Source: Bacillota bacterium | GTDB taxonomy: Bacteria > Bacillota > Clostridia > Christensenellales > Aristaeellaceae | Reading direction: 5' to 3' | Assembly (NCBI GenBank): GCA_019137115.1 | Contig: JAGVSV010000172.1 | Coordinates: forward strand, 1 to 20,261 | DNA: 20,261 bases | Shown: positions 7,589 to 15,166 of the stretch, one piece after another | Layout: every line of letters begins with the position of its first letter | How positions within the stretch are numbered: the stretch's first letter is position 1 | Program-made: the position numbers and the translations under genes | The notes under the pieces: model-generated | What the model was told of the DNA's origin: nothing | The model's input: the letters and a program-made list of their open reading frames with translations, nothing else | Databases searched by the model: none

Positions 7589-7618
7589 ATCATAGCGCGT
7601 TTGCCTGTCACGCCGCAA
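7589..7618 (-). promoter_or_regulatory. Promoter of the ZIP-isomerase-URO-D operon
   Basis: On the minus strand, TTGCGG (7613-7618) and TATGAT (7589-7594) are 18 bases apart, upstream of the ZIP ribosome site. The leader contains a small hairpin, TGGGA-GAAA-TCCCA (7574-7587). It is back-to-back with the promoter of the alanyl-tRNA editing gene. Confidence 0.55.
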
Positions 7619-7628
7619 GGCTGCCCGA

Positions 7629-7657
7629 TTGCCTGCGCCCCGCGTTTGGCCTATGAT
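7629..7657 (+). promoter_or_regulatory. Promoter of the alanyl-tRNA editing / isomerase pair
   Basis: TTGCCT (7629-7634) and TATGAT (7652-7657) are separated by 17 bases and lie just before the ribosome site GGAGGG and the ATG at 7675. The -10 is so close to the start that the leader is only about ten bases. Confidence 0.6.
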
Positions 7658-7674
7658 GGCCTCCGGAGGGAACG

Positions 7675-8904
7675 ATGACCAGACGATTGTATTATGAGGA
7701 TGCGTACCAATGCGCCTTTTCCGCGCGCGTGACCGGCGTGGGTGCCGACGAGCACGGCACATGGCTGACGCTGGATCAAAGCGTGTTTTACCCGACGTCC
7801 GGCGGCCAGCCGCATGACACGGGCACGCTGGCATATGACGGCGGCACCGCGCGGGTGACCGATGTGTTGGTGGAGGACGGCGATGTGCGTCATTATACCG
7901 AAGGGAACGTGCCTGTGGGTACCGTTGTGCATGGAACCATCGACTGGCCGCGCCGGTTTGACCACATGCAGCAGCATTTGGGCGAGCACCTGCTGGCTGG
8001 GGCGATCGCACGGAAAGTTCAGGGGTATACGATCGGGCTGCACATCGGCGAGGCGGACGCCACCATCGACGTGACGCTGCCCGGCGGCGCGGTGAGCCTG
8101 GATACGGACATGTGGCTGGAGATCGAGGAAGATGTCAACCGGACGATCACGGCAGACCTGCCCGTGAAATGCTGGTTTCCCGAGAAAGCGGAGCTGGCGC
8201 ATCTGCCGCTGCGGAAGGACCCGACCGTCACCGAACACGTGCGCGTGGTGGCGGCAGGGGATGTAGAGATGGTGGCATGCGGCGGCACACACCCCAACAC
8301 CACTGGGCAGGTGGGGATGGTGAAAGTGTTGTACACCGAGGCCGCGCGCGGCAAAATGCGGGTACGCTTTGTATGCGGGATGCGCGCGTTGCGCGCGTTT
8401 CAGGCGGCCCACACGGCATCGCAGGAAGCGGGTAGGCTGCTGTCCGCCCCGCTGAACGACCTGCCGCAGGCGATTGCGAGCATGAAGGACAAGTTGTCCG
8501 CCTGCCAGAACGACCTGACGCGCCTGCGCCGGGATACCGCGCTGACCGCGCTTTTGGCGCAGCGGGACGGTATCGCGGTTGCGCCTGGGTACCCACGGGT
8601 GCTGGCGCACACGGTGGACAATGCGGACATGGACATGCTCAGCGCCCTGGCCGGTGAACTCGTCACGCAACCAGATGTCATCGCCCTGCTGGCGGGCAAT
8701 GCGGGCGACCATCCCGTGTTTGTGTTCGCCCGGAGCGCGCAGTTGCCGCAGGACATGAACGCGCTGCTCAAGCGCGTGGGCGTCCGCGGGGGCGGCAAGC
8801 CCGATTTCGCGAGGGGCAGCGTCCTGTCTTCCGGTGACATCCAGCGCGTTTTGGCGGAAGCCAAACAGGCCATCAAGCCAACCGAAAGTGAGGAAATCAC
8901 ATGA
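7675..8904 (+). CDS. Alanyl-tRNA editing protein (AlaX-like with DHHA1 domain)
   Basis: A 409-residue free-standing trans-editing protein related to the editing and C-Ala domains of alanyl-tRNA synthetase. It hydrolyses mischarged Ser-/Gly-tRNA(Ala) in the family. The N-terminal part has FYPTSGGQPHDTG (about 38-50), as in AlaRS/AlaX. The zinc-site motifs are H101-x3-H105 (HLGEH) and C202-x3-H206 (CGGTH), so the editing centre appears intact. A coiled-coil-like stretch around 270-300 leads into a DHHA1-type C-terminal domain with RGGGKPDFARGS. The ATG at 7675 has GGAGGG four bases upstream. The stop overlaps the next gene's start as ATGA. This domain arrangement (about 400 residues with DHHA1) is common in Clostridia. 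Confidence 0.9.
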   Translation: MTRRLYYEDAYQCAFSARVTGVGADEHGTWLTLDQSVFYPTSGGQPHDTGTLAYDGGTARVTDVLVEDGDVRHYTEGNVPVGTVVHGTIDWPRRFDHMQQHLGEHLLAGAIARKVQGYTIGLHIGEADATIDVTLPGGAVSLDTDMWLEIEEDVNRTITADLPVKCWFPEKAELAHLPLRKDPTVTEHVRVVAAGDVEMVACGGTHPNTTGQVGMVKVLYTEAARGKMRVRFVCGMRALRAFQAAHTASQEAGRLLSAPLNDLPQAIASMKDKLSACQNDLTRLRRDTALTALLAQRDGIAVAPGYPRVLAHTVDNADMDMLSALAGELVTQPDVIALLAGNAGDHPVFVFARSAQLPQDMNALLKRVGVRGGGKPDFARGSVLSSGDIQRVLAEAKQAIKPTESEEIT

Positions 8905-9797
8905 AACTGTCCACTTCGACCAACCTGATCTACACGCGGCGTGACCGCAGCGAGGTGATCAGCGTGTCCGCCGCCATGAGCATGGGCGCGCAGGCCGGCT
9001 TTGACACCTTTGATTTAAACGGCTGCGACAACACCAACCCCGGGCACGCGCTGGTCCAGGACGACTGGCATCGCTGGGCAAAGGCCATCCACCGGCACGC
9101 CCAGGGGCTGGGCGTGACATTTTCGCAGAGCCATCTGCCGATCTACAACATCTGCGCCCCGGATACCGTGGAGAACTGGGGCTGGAAGGAAGAGCTGTCC
9201 CGCCGCACGCTGGAAGCGTCCGGTATCGTTGGCGTCAAATGGGTGGTTGTGCACGCGGGCACCGCGTTCTCCAACGGCTTGTACGACCGTAAAAAGACGC
9301 TGGACCAGAACGCGGAGTACCTGTCCAGCCTGGCGTCGCGGGCGGTGGCCGCAGGATGCGAGGGCATCGCGGTGGAAAACATGCCCCAGGCGTCCGGCGG
9401 ACGCTCGCTCAATCCCATGATCTGCGCGACCACCGACGGCCTGATCGAGCTGGTGGACACGCTCAACTCCCCGCATGTGGGCATCTGCTGGGACTTTGGC
9501 CACGCCAACCTGACGCGCGAAAGCCAGCCGGACAGCCTGCGGCGCGTGGGCAAACGGCTGAAGGCCACCCACGTGCAGGACAACATGGGCACAAGCGACG
9601 AGCACACCCTGCCCTTCCGGGGCAACATCCCCTGGGAGGAGATCATGCCGGTGCTGGTAGAAATCGGCTACCAGGGCGACTTTACCTACGAAATCCAGAA
9701 CTACCTGAAGGACGTACCCCCGCAACTGTATCTGTCCGCGCTCGCGCTGGCCAGACAAACAGGGGAGCACCTGATAACACTGGCCGAAAAACAATGA
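8901..9797 (+). CDS. Sugar phosphate isomerase/epimerase-like TIM-barrel protein (second)
   Basis: A 298-residue xylose-isomerase-like TIM-barrel protein. Barrel-strand motifs include FSQSHLPIYN, WVVVHAGTA, IAVENMPQ, GICWDFGHANL and THVQDNMGTSDEHTLPFRGNIPW, ending in GDFTYEIQNY. His, Glu and Asp residues in these motifs fit the usual metal site. It differs clearly from the isomerase at 5827-6750, so the two are not a recent duplication. The ATG at 8901 overlaps the stop of the alanyl-tRNA editing gene, with GAGGAAA upstream, so the two genes are translationally coupled. Substrate is unknown. I see no terminator after it. Confidence 0.82.
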   Translation: MKLSTSTNLIYTRRDRSEVISVSAAMSMGAQAGFDTFDLNGCDNTNPGHALVQDDWHRWAKAIHRHAQGLGVTFSQSHLPIYNICAPDTVENWGWKEELSRRTLEASGIVGVKWVVVHAGTAFSNGLYDRKKTLDQNAEYLSSLASRAVAAGCEGIAVENMPQASGGRSLNPMICATTDGLIELVDTLNSPHVGICWDFGHANLTRESQPDSLRRVGKRLKATHVQDNMGTSDEHTLPFRGNIPWEEIMPVLVEIGYQGDFTYEIQNYLKDVPPQLYLSALALARQTGEHLITLAEKQ

Positions 9798-9884
9798 AAA
9801 AAGCAGGAAACATATAAAAGAAGGAGATTGAACGCCAAAATCAACTGTAAGCACCCAATGTGGCAGAATCCGCCCCTCAAATAG
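9798..9884 (+). other. Intergenic stretch with an orphan ribosome-site-like motif
   Basis: The gap before the Hsp20 promoter is A-rich at first and contains AAGAAGGAGA (about 9818-9827), a good Shine-Dalgarno match, but no credible gene follows. A TTG at 9828 opens an 18-codon frame ending at 9884 but sits too close to the motif. It may be a decayed gene start or chance. Confidence 0.3.
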
Positions 9885-9901
9885 ATTGACTATCTTTGAC
9901 C
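9885..9901 (-). promoter_or_regulatory. CtsR-type heat-shock operator
   Basis: On the minus strand the sequence is GGTCAAA-GAT-AGTCAAT. The CtsR consensus is RGTCAAA-NAN-RGTCAAA, so only the last base of the second heptad differs. The site covers the -35 hexamer of the Hsp20 promoter, the expected place for a repressor, and lies directly upstream of a chaperone gene. The ctsR gene itself is not in the window. Confidence 0.7.
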
Positions 9902-9914
9902 TTTATGGTATGAT
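9886..9914 (+). promoter_or_regulatory. Hsp20 promoter
   Basis: TTGACT (9886-9891) and TATGAT (9909-9914) are 17 bases apart, with an extended -10 TG at 9906-9907. The leader of about 70 bases contains two possible hairpins: TTGCG (9926-9930) with CGCAA (9942-9946), and GGTCC-AAA-GGACC (9959-9971). Confidence 0.75.
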
Positions 9915-9990
9915 GTGGGTGCAGGTTGCGGGAGCAGCCAGCGCAATGAAGTACAAAAGGTCCAAAGGACCAGATGAGGGAGGATGCAAC

Positions 9991-10473
9991 ATGTTGACAT
10001 TGGTACCGTACAGAAGGAATCGTGCATTGGTTCAGCGGCCGGTGAACACCCTGTTTAACGACAGTTTTTTCCGCTCCTTTTTTGACATGAGCGATGCCGT
10101 CGGCAACGTGGGGTTCCGCGTGGACGTCAGGGAAGAGGACAATCGCTTCATTCTGGAAGCGGAGCTGCCCGGCGTGAATGAGGATCAGATCAACCTGACG
10201 GTGGACGAGGGCACGCTGAAGATCAGCGCGGACACGACCACCAACACCGAGGAGAACACCGACAACTACTGCTACCGTGAGCGCCGCGTCGGCCACATGG
10301 AGCGCAGGTTCAGCCTGGAAAACATCAAGGAAGAGGACATCAAGGCCGATTATAAGAACGGCATTCTCACGATTGAACTGCCCAAGGCGCAGCCCGAGCC
10401 CCAGAAGATCGAGCGCAGGATCGCCATCAATGGCATCCAGCCCAAGATCGAGGAAGCCGAAGCCGCGAAGTAA
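9991..10473 (+). CDS. Hsp20 / alpha-crystallin small heat shock protein
   Basis: A 160-residue small heat shock protein, an ATP-independent holdase that binds unfolding proteins in the cytoplasm. The alpha-crystallin domain spans roughly residues 40-135: FRVDVREEDNRFILEAELPGV, then an Asp/Glu-rich loop, then KNGILTIELPK, the family's G-x-L-T-x-x-x-P-K signature. The C-terminal tail has an IAI-type segment (RRIAING) that may act in oligomer contacts. The ATG at 9991 is preceded by GGGAGG at 9978-9983; an open frame upstream overlaps the promoter and is not coding. The gene is a single transcription unit with its own promoter, CtsR-like operator and terminator. Confidence 0.92.
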   Translation: MLTLVPYRRNRALVQRPVNTLFNDSFFRSFFDMSDAVGNVGFRVDVREEDNRFILEAELPGVNEDQINLTVDEGTLKISADTTTNTEENTDNYCYRERRVGHMERRFSLENIKEEDIKADYKNGILTIELPKAQPEPQKIERRIAINGIQPKIEEAEAAK

Positions 10474-10485
10474 CCTTCGCCAGTT

Positions 10486-10527
10486 GCAATCGCCCGCCAT
10501 CCACAGGGATGACGGGCGATTGCTTTT
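10486..10527 (+). terminator. Terminator of the Hsp20 gene
   Basis: An 11-bp perfect stem (GCAATCGCCCG at 10486-10496 with its complement at 10513-10523), extended by CATC/GATG inside one C-A mismatch, is followed by TTTT. It lies between the convergent Hsp20 and symporter genes and may also stop leftward transcription. Confidence 0.85.
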
Positions 10528-10536
10528 GGCGCTGGA

Positions 10537-11916
10537 TCAAGCCTTGGTGCTCCGTTTCCCCGCCTGAATGCGGAACATCAGCCACAGCAGGAATGCCAGG
10601 TACACGCCGGCAATGACGATGGTGAGCAAGGTCATCAACGGCGACTGCGGCGCCAGGCCGATCAGAATCAGCATGGGCGCGCCAAACAGGATGGCCGTGC
10701 CGCTGCCCACCACCAGCGAATCCGCCGCCCGGGTGCGGAACTCCGGGTCCAGCTGCCGCAGAAGCAGGATGCCCGAGCTGATCGTCCCCACCAGCATCCC
10801 GTACATGGCCACGAAGGATTCCTCCACAAAGCCGGGGTACAGCTTGCGGCATAGCCAGCGCACGAAGTAGTAGGTGGCGATGCCGCCCAGCACCGCCATC
10901 AACAGAAAAGGCACCCACAGGTCGCGCATGTCCCCGATGTCAATGGCGGCGATGCCGGCCACAATCATCAGATCAAAGGCCAGCCCCGATATGCGGGTCA
11001 GCAGATAGCTGTTCTGGTATTGCCGCGTCATGATGCCGCGCTTGCGCAGCGTTTTGATGCCCATGCGGATCAGCATGGCCACAAGCGAGCCCGTGATAAA
11101 GTTAAAGCCCCAGATGATCGGGGACAGCATGCGCGCCAGATCAGGCGATACCGCCCCCAGGCCATCGGTGATCATCCGCGTGACCAGATATGTCAACAGA
11201 TAACAGGACAGCACCAGCGCCACCTGTACCGACAGCCGGTCGACCGATTCGGTCAGCGGGGTTTCGCCCTCCTCCTCAAAGATTTCCGTGGTGATGGAGC
11301 CGGACACCACCGCGACCTCTCGCCCGGTTTTGGCCGGCGTGTTGATCAGCTTGCGCGTGTACCCCACACCCACCACGCAGGCGCACAGGTAGCCCGTCGC
11401 CGCCAGCGACAGACCGAAACTGCGCCCGCCCACAAAGCCCAGCGCCTCATAGGTGCTGCCCACATTGTTGGCCTGCCCGGAGCCCTGCCCGTACGCCATG
11501 GGCAGCAGGATGCCGCTGGCCTTGAACAGATCCGGCATGAACGTATACGCCAGCAGCACCGAGATCAGCAATCCCAGGATGGCCTGCATCAGGTAGGTGG
11601 ATACGATCAGTGCGCCGCTTTTCATCGCAAACGCGCCCCCGGTATCCTGCTTGCCGGGTTTTAGTGACAGCGCGATGAACCCAAGCGCGATGCCGTGGTA
11701 GGTGATGTGCTCCAGCAGGTCGCCGGGCACGCGGATGATGCCGGTGCTGCGCAGGGCCAGCAGGAGAAAGCCCGCCAGCGCCGCGGTGGGGATCAGCAGC
11801 TGCCGCACCCACTTCACCTTGCGGTTGATCACGTTGGCCAACAGCATCAGCGCCGCGATGGCGCCCAGCCAGACAAAAATATCCCACAACGAATGGTTGG
11901 TGGCCGAATAATCCAT
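10537..11916 (-). CDS. GltS-type sodium/glutamate symporter-like membrane protein
   Basis: A 459-residue integral membrane protein with about ten or more hydrophobic segments. The motif MAYGQGSGQANNVGSTYE in the first half matches the pore-loop signature of the GltS (Na+/glutamate) symporter family (GFGQGPGQA...G-x-x-YE). An acidic cytoplasmic-type loop (EIFEEEGETPLTE) separates the halves, and the second half has a matching GTISSGILLLRQLDPE segment. Glutamate transport is the family function; the SGQANN variant leaves substrate open. The ATG at 11916 has GAAGGAG upstream, placed inside the end of the acyltransferase gene, whose stop is four bases away. It is the last gene of a three-gene leftward operon. 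Confidence 0.75.
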   Translation of the reverse strand: MDYSATNHSLWDIFVWLGAIAALMLLANVINRKVKWVRQLLIPTAALAGFLLLALRSTGIIRVPGDLLEHITYHGIALGFIALSLKPGKQDTGGAFAMKSGALIVSTYLMQAILGLLISVLLAYTFMPDLFKASGILLPMAYGQGSGQANNVGSTYEALGFVGGRSFGLSLAATGYLCACVVGVGYTRKLINTPAKTGREVAVVSGSITTEIFEEEGETPLTESVDRLSVQVALVLSCYLLTYLVTRMITDGLGAVSPDLARMLSPIIWGFNFITGSLVAMLIRMGIKTLRKRGIMTRQYQNSYLLTRISGLAFDLMIVAGIAAIDIGDMRDLWVPFLLMAVLGGIATYYFVRWLCRKLYPGFVEESFVAMYGMLVGTISSGILLLRQLDPEFRTRAADSLVVGSGTAILFGAPMLILIGLAPQSPLMTLLTIVIAGVYLAFLLWLMFRIQAGKRSTKA

Positions 11917-11920
11917 GGGG

Positions 11921-13069
11921 TTACTCCTTCCTGTCGGTCAGGGCGCGGTACAGGTCACGGTACGGTAAGCCGCTGCGTTCCTTCTGCGAGCCCACCTGGT
12001 AGTGTTCGCCCGTGCGGGTGGAGAACATCAGAGTGTTGCGGCGGAACAGGTCCAGCCCCGCCAGGTCGTTCATGTTGACGGAAAAATCCCCCAGGGACAG
12101 CGCCTGCGCTGACATGCGCAGGGTGCCCTGGGCGATGGTTGTCCGGTCGCCCTGGGCGTCCAGCAGGTACAGCGTTTGCCCCTCGTGCTGGATGACCATT
12201 TGCTCGGGCGCCATTCGCGCGCGGGCAACCAGCACGTCCCGCTGCCAGTCCGTCCATGCCTTAATCGTATCAAACGGCACGCCGGTCAGCATGCCCGTGG
12301 GCTGGTACGTGCCCTGCAGCCCGCACCCGCAGGCAAACGCGCTGCCGGTGCCGGTGATGGTACCCACCTGTTCGCAGTTGGGGCACAGGTACAGCGCGTT
12401 GCCGATGTCCTCGGCAAGGCGCTTGCCCTGATAAGCCACCTGCTCCGCCCGGTTGGCGGCGTAGGCATCCACGCGCAGGTCCTGCCGGATCAGGTCGGTC
12501 AACTCCTCTGGCGTCATCACGGCCAAATCCTGTGGCGACAGCACATGCACTGGCGTGCCCGTCATCTTTCCACGCCGCAGGCTGTGTCCCCACCGCGGCC
12601 AGGTGAAGTAGCCGCCCTGGATGCGGTAGGTGACCAAGCCGGCGCCGGACGCCTGTATCAGGTGCGCGATGGCGGAGGTGATGGGCCCCGTAACACCGTC
12701 AAAGGCGGTGTTACCCTCCGGAAACACGCACACATTGTACCCCGCCCGGATGCGCCGCAGGGTTTCGCGCGCGGCTTTGGCGTCAGACGCCCCTTTGCGC
12801 TTGACGATGGGCGCCACCAGATACTGGATCATGGCGCCTAGCCACGGGCTTTGAAACAGCTGCTCGGCGGCCATGTAGTACATCGGCTCCCGGCAGGCGA
12901 TGCCCATCACCGGGATGTCCACGTCGGTGGTGTGGTTGGGCAAAATCAGCGCCGGCCACGGCAATTCAGGGATGCGCGCGATGTTGGCGCGCAGGAAGCG
13001 CTCAATCGGCCATGCCAGCAGCGTGCGCAGCAGCCGGTACACGAAAAAATGCCGCGCGGCGCCCCGCAC
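11921..13069 (-). CDS. PlsC-type lysophospholipid acyltransferase with probable zinc ribbon
   Basis: A 382-residue 1-acylglycerol-3-phosphate acyltransferase-like protein, probably at the membrane face, making phosphatidic acid or a similar lipid. The H-x4-D catalytic motif is NHTTDVD (His46, Asp51) and the FPEG substrate motif is FPEGNTAFDG (from 116). GGYFTWPRWGHSLRRGKM around 152-169 is a conserved feature of a Clostridia subgroup. Unlike classical PlsC (about 240 residues), it continues with a Cys motif CPNC (229, 232) and CGC (247, 249), probably a zinc ribbon, and a C-terminal beta-rich region. The GTG at 13069 is chosen because AAAAGGAAA lies eight bases upstream and the protein then begins with a basic/hydrophobic helix; GTG 13102 is an alternative. 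It follows the HD gene in the operon. Confidence 0.83.
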   Translation of the reverse strand: MRGAARHFFVYRLLRTLLAWPIERFLRANIARIPELPWPALILPNHTTDVDIPVMGIACREPMYYMAAEQLFQSPWLGAMIQYLVAPIVKRKGASDAKAARETLRRIRAGYNVCVFPEGNTAFDGVTGPITSAIAHLIQASGAGLVTYRIQGGYFTWPRWGHSLRRGKMTGTPVHVLSPQDLAVMTPEELTDLIRQDLRVDAYAANRAEQVAYQGKRLAEDIGNALYLCPNCEQVGTITGTGSAFACGCGLQGTYQPTGMLTGVPFDTIKAWTDWQRDVLVARARMAPEQMVIQHEGQTLYLLDAQGDRTTIAQGTLRMSAQALSLGDFSVNMNDLAGLDLFRRNTLMFSTRTGEHYQVGSQKERSGLPYRDLYRALTDRKE

Positions 13070-13104
13070 CGCTGGTTTCCTTTTCGCAACCTGCCGCTGC
13101 ACGG

Positions 13105-13767
13105 TTACATCATGACCTGGCCGTTGATGACCAGGCTGAAGTGCATGTTCAGCCGCTCGGCCGCGCGTCGGCACAGGATCATGCGGCCCATAAAAATCTC
13201 AAAATACTCCGAGATCGTGCTGACGCTGGTGTCTATCGTCAGCGTCAGCGATATTTCGCCTTTTTCGGTGTCGACGGTTACATCGGATTCCTTGACCGCG
13301 AAATTGACCCGGTCATGGATGTCAAACAGGATGGTGTCCTTGTTGCGCACCCTTGTCGATCGCACATCGGTTTTATCCGCGAGAATCAGCGCCGCCGCCA
13401 CGTCGTTGACCGGGAAGGCGGTGGACTCGTCGTGGTGCCCGATCGCGGTAATCACGGTGGCCACGTCATCCGGGTCGCACCCCAGGTCGCGCAGCAGGCC
13501 GAACGCCATCATCGCGCCGGACCGCTCGTGGCCGTTGCGGTTGATCATGTTGCCGATATCGTGCAGGAATGCCGCGATGGACGCCAGCTCCGCCTCGCGC
13601 TCGTCATGCCCGGTTTCGCGCATGATGCTCCCTGCCAGCACCGCGCATTTGGTGACGTGCGCCAAGCTGTGCTCGGTGTACCCCAGCGCCTTGAGCGATT
13701 CATCGGCGTGGCGGATGTACGCGCGGATCTCCTCATTGGTTCTGACTTGTTCAAACGTAATGGCCAT
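13105..13767 (-). CDS. HD-domain metal-dependent phosphohydrolase
   Basis: A 220-residue HD-superfamily protein. Metal-binding residues can be followed: EHSLAHV (His33/His37), FLHDIGN (His69-Asp70), NGHERSG (His80), IGHHDES (His111/His112) and ILADKTDVR (Asp131). The full set HxxxH...HD...H...H...D indicates an active phosphohydrolase. A C-terminal region after FDIHDRVNF (about residue 148) is predicted beta-rich and ends in a conserved EIFMGRMILCRRAAE. This form is widespread in Clostridia, but its substrate (nucleotide, cyclic nucleotide or other phosphoester) is unknown to me. The ATG at 13767 has GGAGGA just upstream. It heads the leftward operon with the acyltransferase and symporter. 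Confidence 0.87.
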   Translation of the reverse strand: MAITFEQVRTNEEIRAYIRHADESLKALGYTEHSLAHVTKCAVLAGSIMRETGHDEREAELASIAAFLHDIGNMINRNGHERSGAMMAFGLLRDLGCDPDDVATVITAIGHHDESTAFPVNDVAAALILADKTDVRSTRVRNKDTILFDIHDRVNFAVKESDVTVDTEKGEISLTLTIDTSVSTISEYFEIFMGRMILCRRAAERLNMHFSLVINGQVMM

Positions 13768-13802
13768 GTTTCCTCCGGTTGCGATACATTGGTATACCCG
13801 GC

Positions 13803-13831
13803 AGTATACATCATGCCGCCCACCGGGAACA
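13803..13831 (-). promoter_or_regulatory. Possible promoter of the HD-acyltransferase-symporter operon
   Basis: On the minus strand TATACT (13803-13808) is a fair -10, about 35 bases before the HD gene start. The -35 region at 17 bases (TGTTCC) is poor. A second weaker TATACC lies at 13791-13796. Position between divergent genes supports a promoter here, but the exact boxes are uncertain. Confidence 0.35.
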
Positions 13832-13864
13832 GGGCAGCGTGAAAATCAGAAGGGGAACATGCGT

Positions 13865-13893
13865 TTGCGTTGTGTCCTTTCTGGGTGTATGAT
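13865..13893 (+). promoter_or_regulatory. Promoter of the radical SAM cassette
   Basis: TTGCGT (13865-13870) and TATGAT (13888-13893) are 17 bases apart, upstream of the ribosome site GGGAGG at 13917-13922 and the ATG at 13928. The boxes resemble those of the alanyl-tRNA editing promoter. No SOS-type (Cheo or LexA) box is apparent to me. Confidence 0.6.
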
Positions 13894-13927
13894 GACAAGG
13901 AACAAATGTGTGCATCGGGAGGCAACC

Positions 13928-15166
13928 ATGGAGCTGGAGGAAAAACTGCGCATCCTGGCGGGTGCGGCCAAATATGATGTGTCCTGTTCCTCCAGCGGCA
14001 GCAACCGGCCCAACACCGGCGGCACCGGCAACGCCGCTGTGTCGGGCATCTGCCATGCCTGGACGGCGGACGGCCGGTGTGTGTCGCTGCTCAAGGTGCT
14101 CTACACCAACCTGTGCAGCTTTGATTGCTCCTACTGCTTTTGCCGCCGCAGCAACGACGTGCCGCGCGCGTCTTTTTCGCCGGATGAACTGGCCAGATTG
14201 ACCATGGCGTTCTACCGCCGCAACTACATCGAGGGGCTGTTTTTGAGCAGCGCCGTGGCGGTCAACCCCGACCGCACGATGGAACGCTTGATCCGCGTGG
14301 CGGAAATCCTGCGCTTCCGCGAAGGGTTTCAGGGTTACATCCATATGAAAGCGATCCCCGGCGCCGACCTTGCGCTGGTTACGCGCCTGGGTTTTCTGGT
14401 GGATCGGATGTCCATCAACATGGAGTTTTCCACCCACCGGCAGCTGCATCTGCTGGCGCCGGACAAGCAGGCCGGTCAGATCCGCGGGGCGATGCTGTCG
14501 GTACGGGACACAATAAACGAGTTCTCCAACCTGCCTGCCGTTCGGCGGAATGACACGCGCTTTGTGCCCGCCGGGCAATCCACCCAGATGATTGTGGGCG
14601 CAGGGGACGATACCGACAGCGATATCCTGTCAAGCGCGCAAAACATGTACCGGGAGATGCGGATGAAGCGCGTGTTTTATTCGGCCTACATCCCGGTCAA
14701 CCTGCCGCATCCCCTGGCGGTTGCGTCTCCCGTGCCGCTCAGGCGCGAGCACCGCATCTACCAGGCGGACTGGCTGATACGCTTCTATGGCTTTGAAGCC
14801 GGGGAACTGCTCACGCCCGGCGCCAACCTGGACCTGGCGGTCGACCCCAAGGCGGCCTGGGCGGTGCAGCACCATGACCAGTTTCCGGTCAACGTCAACC
14901 GCGCGCCGTATGAGATGCTGCTGCGGGTGCCGGGCATCGGCGTTAAGTCCGCCAAACGCATCGTGGCGTCCCGGCGCATGGGCAGGCTGACCTACGACAG
15001 CCTTGCCAAAATCGGCGTGGTGATGAAGCGGGCAAGCCATTTCCTGACGGCGGAGGGTACGCGCGCTACGCCGGTCATCGACCAGCCCGAACGCCTGTAC
15101 CGGCTGCTTACGGATGGCACAGCGCAGACGCACCAGCAGCTGTCGTTTTTTGACGGCGTGCCATGA
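13928..15166 (+). CDS. Putative DNA modification/repair radical SAM protein (TIGR03916 type)
   Basis: A 412-residue radical SAM enzyme. The 4Fe-4S motif C-x3-C-x2-C is at Cys63, Cys67 and Cys70 (NLCSFDCSYCFCRR), inside a TIM-barrel-like core. An N-terminal stretch with KYDVSC, GSNRPN and ICHAWTADGRCVSLLKVLYTN is characteristic of the family known as putative DNA modification/repair radical SAM protein. At the C-terminus NRAPYEMLLRVPGIGVKSAKRIV (residues about 324-346) is a helix-hairpin-helix, a non-specific DNA-binding motif. Reaction and substrate are unknown. The ATG at 13928 follows GGGAGG; open frame upstream overlaps the divergent promoter region and is not coding. Its stop overlaps the start of its partner gene as ATGA. 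Confidence 0.87.
   Translation: MELEEKLRILAGAAKYDVSCSSSGSNRPNTGGTGNAAVSGICHAWTADGRCVSLLKVLYTNLCSFDCSYCFCRRSNDVPRASFSPDELARLTMAFYRRNYIEGLFLSSAVAVNPDRTMERLIRVAEILRFREGFQGYIHMKAIPGADLALVTRLGFLVDRMSINMEFSTHRQLHLLAPDKQAGQIRGAMLSVRDTINEFSNLPAVRRNDTRFVPAGQSTQMIVGAGDDTDSDILSSAQNMYREMRMKRVFYSAYIPVNLPHPLAVASPVPLRREHRIYQADWLIRFYGFEAGELLTPGANLDLAVDPKAAWAVQHHDQFPVNVNRAPYEMLLRVPGIGVKSAKRIVASRRMGRLTYDSLAKIGVVMKRASHFLTAEGTRATPVIDQPERLYRLLTDGTAQTHQQLSFFDGVP

Noticed and set aside
9828..9884. Short 18-codon frame after AAGGAGA, before the Hsp20 promoter
   Set aside because: The TTG is only two bases from the ribosome-site motif, the peptide has no recognisable feature, and it ends inside the promoter region.
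9885..9990. CIRCE element or RNA thermometer in the Hsp20 leader
   Set aside because: No TTAGCACTC/GAGTGCTAA repeat is present, and the two leader hairpins do not obviously cover the ribosome site GGGAGG.
13070..13174. Longer N-terminus for the acyltransferase
   Set aside because: It would overlap the HD gene in another frame with no ribosome site, and the extra residues do not resemble the family.
12851..13927. Upstream extension of the radical SAM frame by about 360 codons
   Set aside because: It is antisense to the acyltransferase and HD genes and crosses the promoter at 13865-13893; the GGGAGG site and family start support the ATG at 13928.
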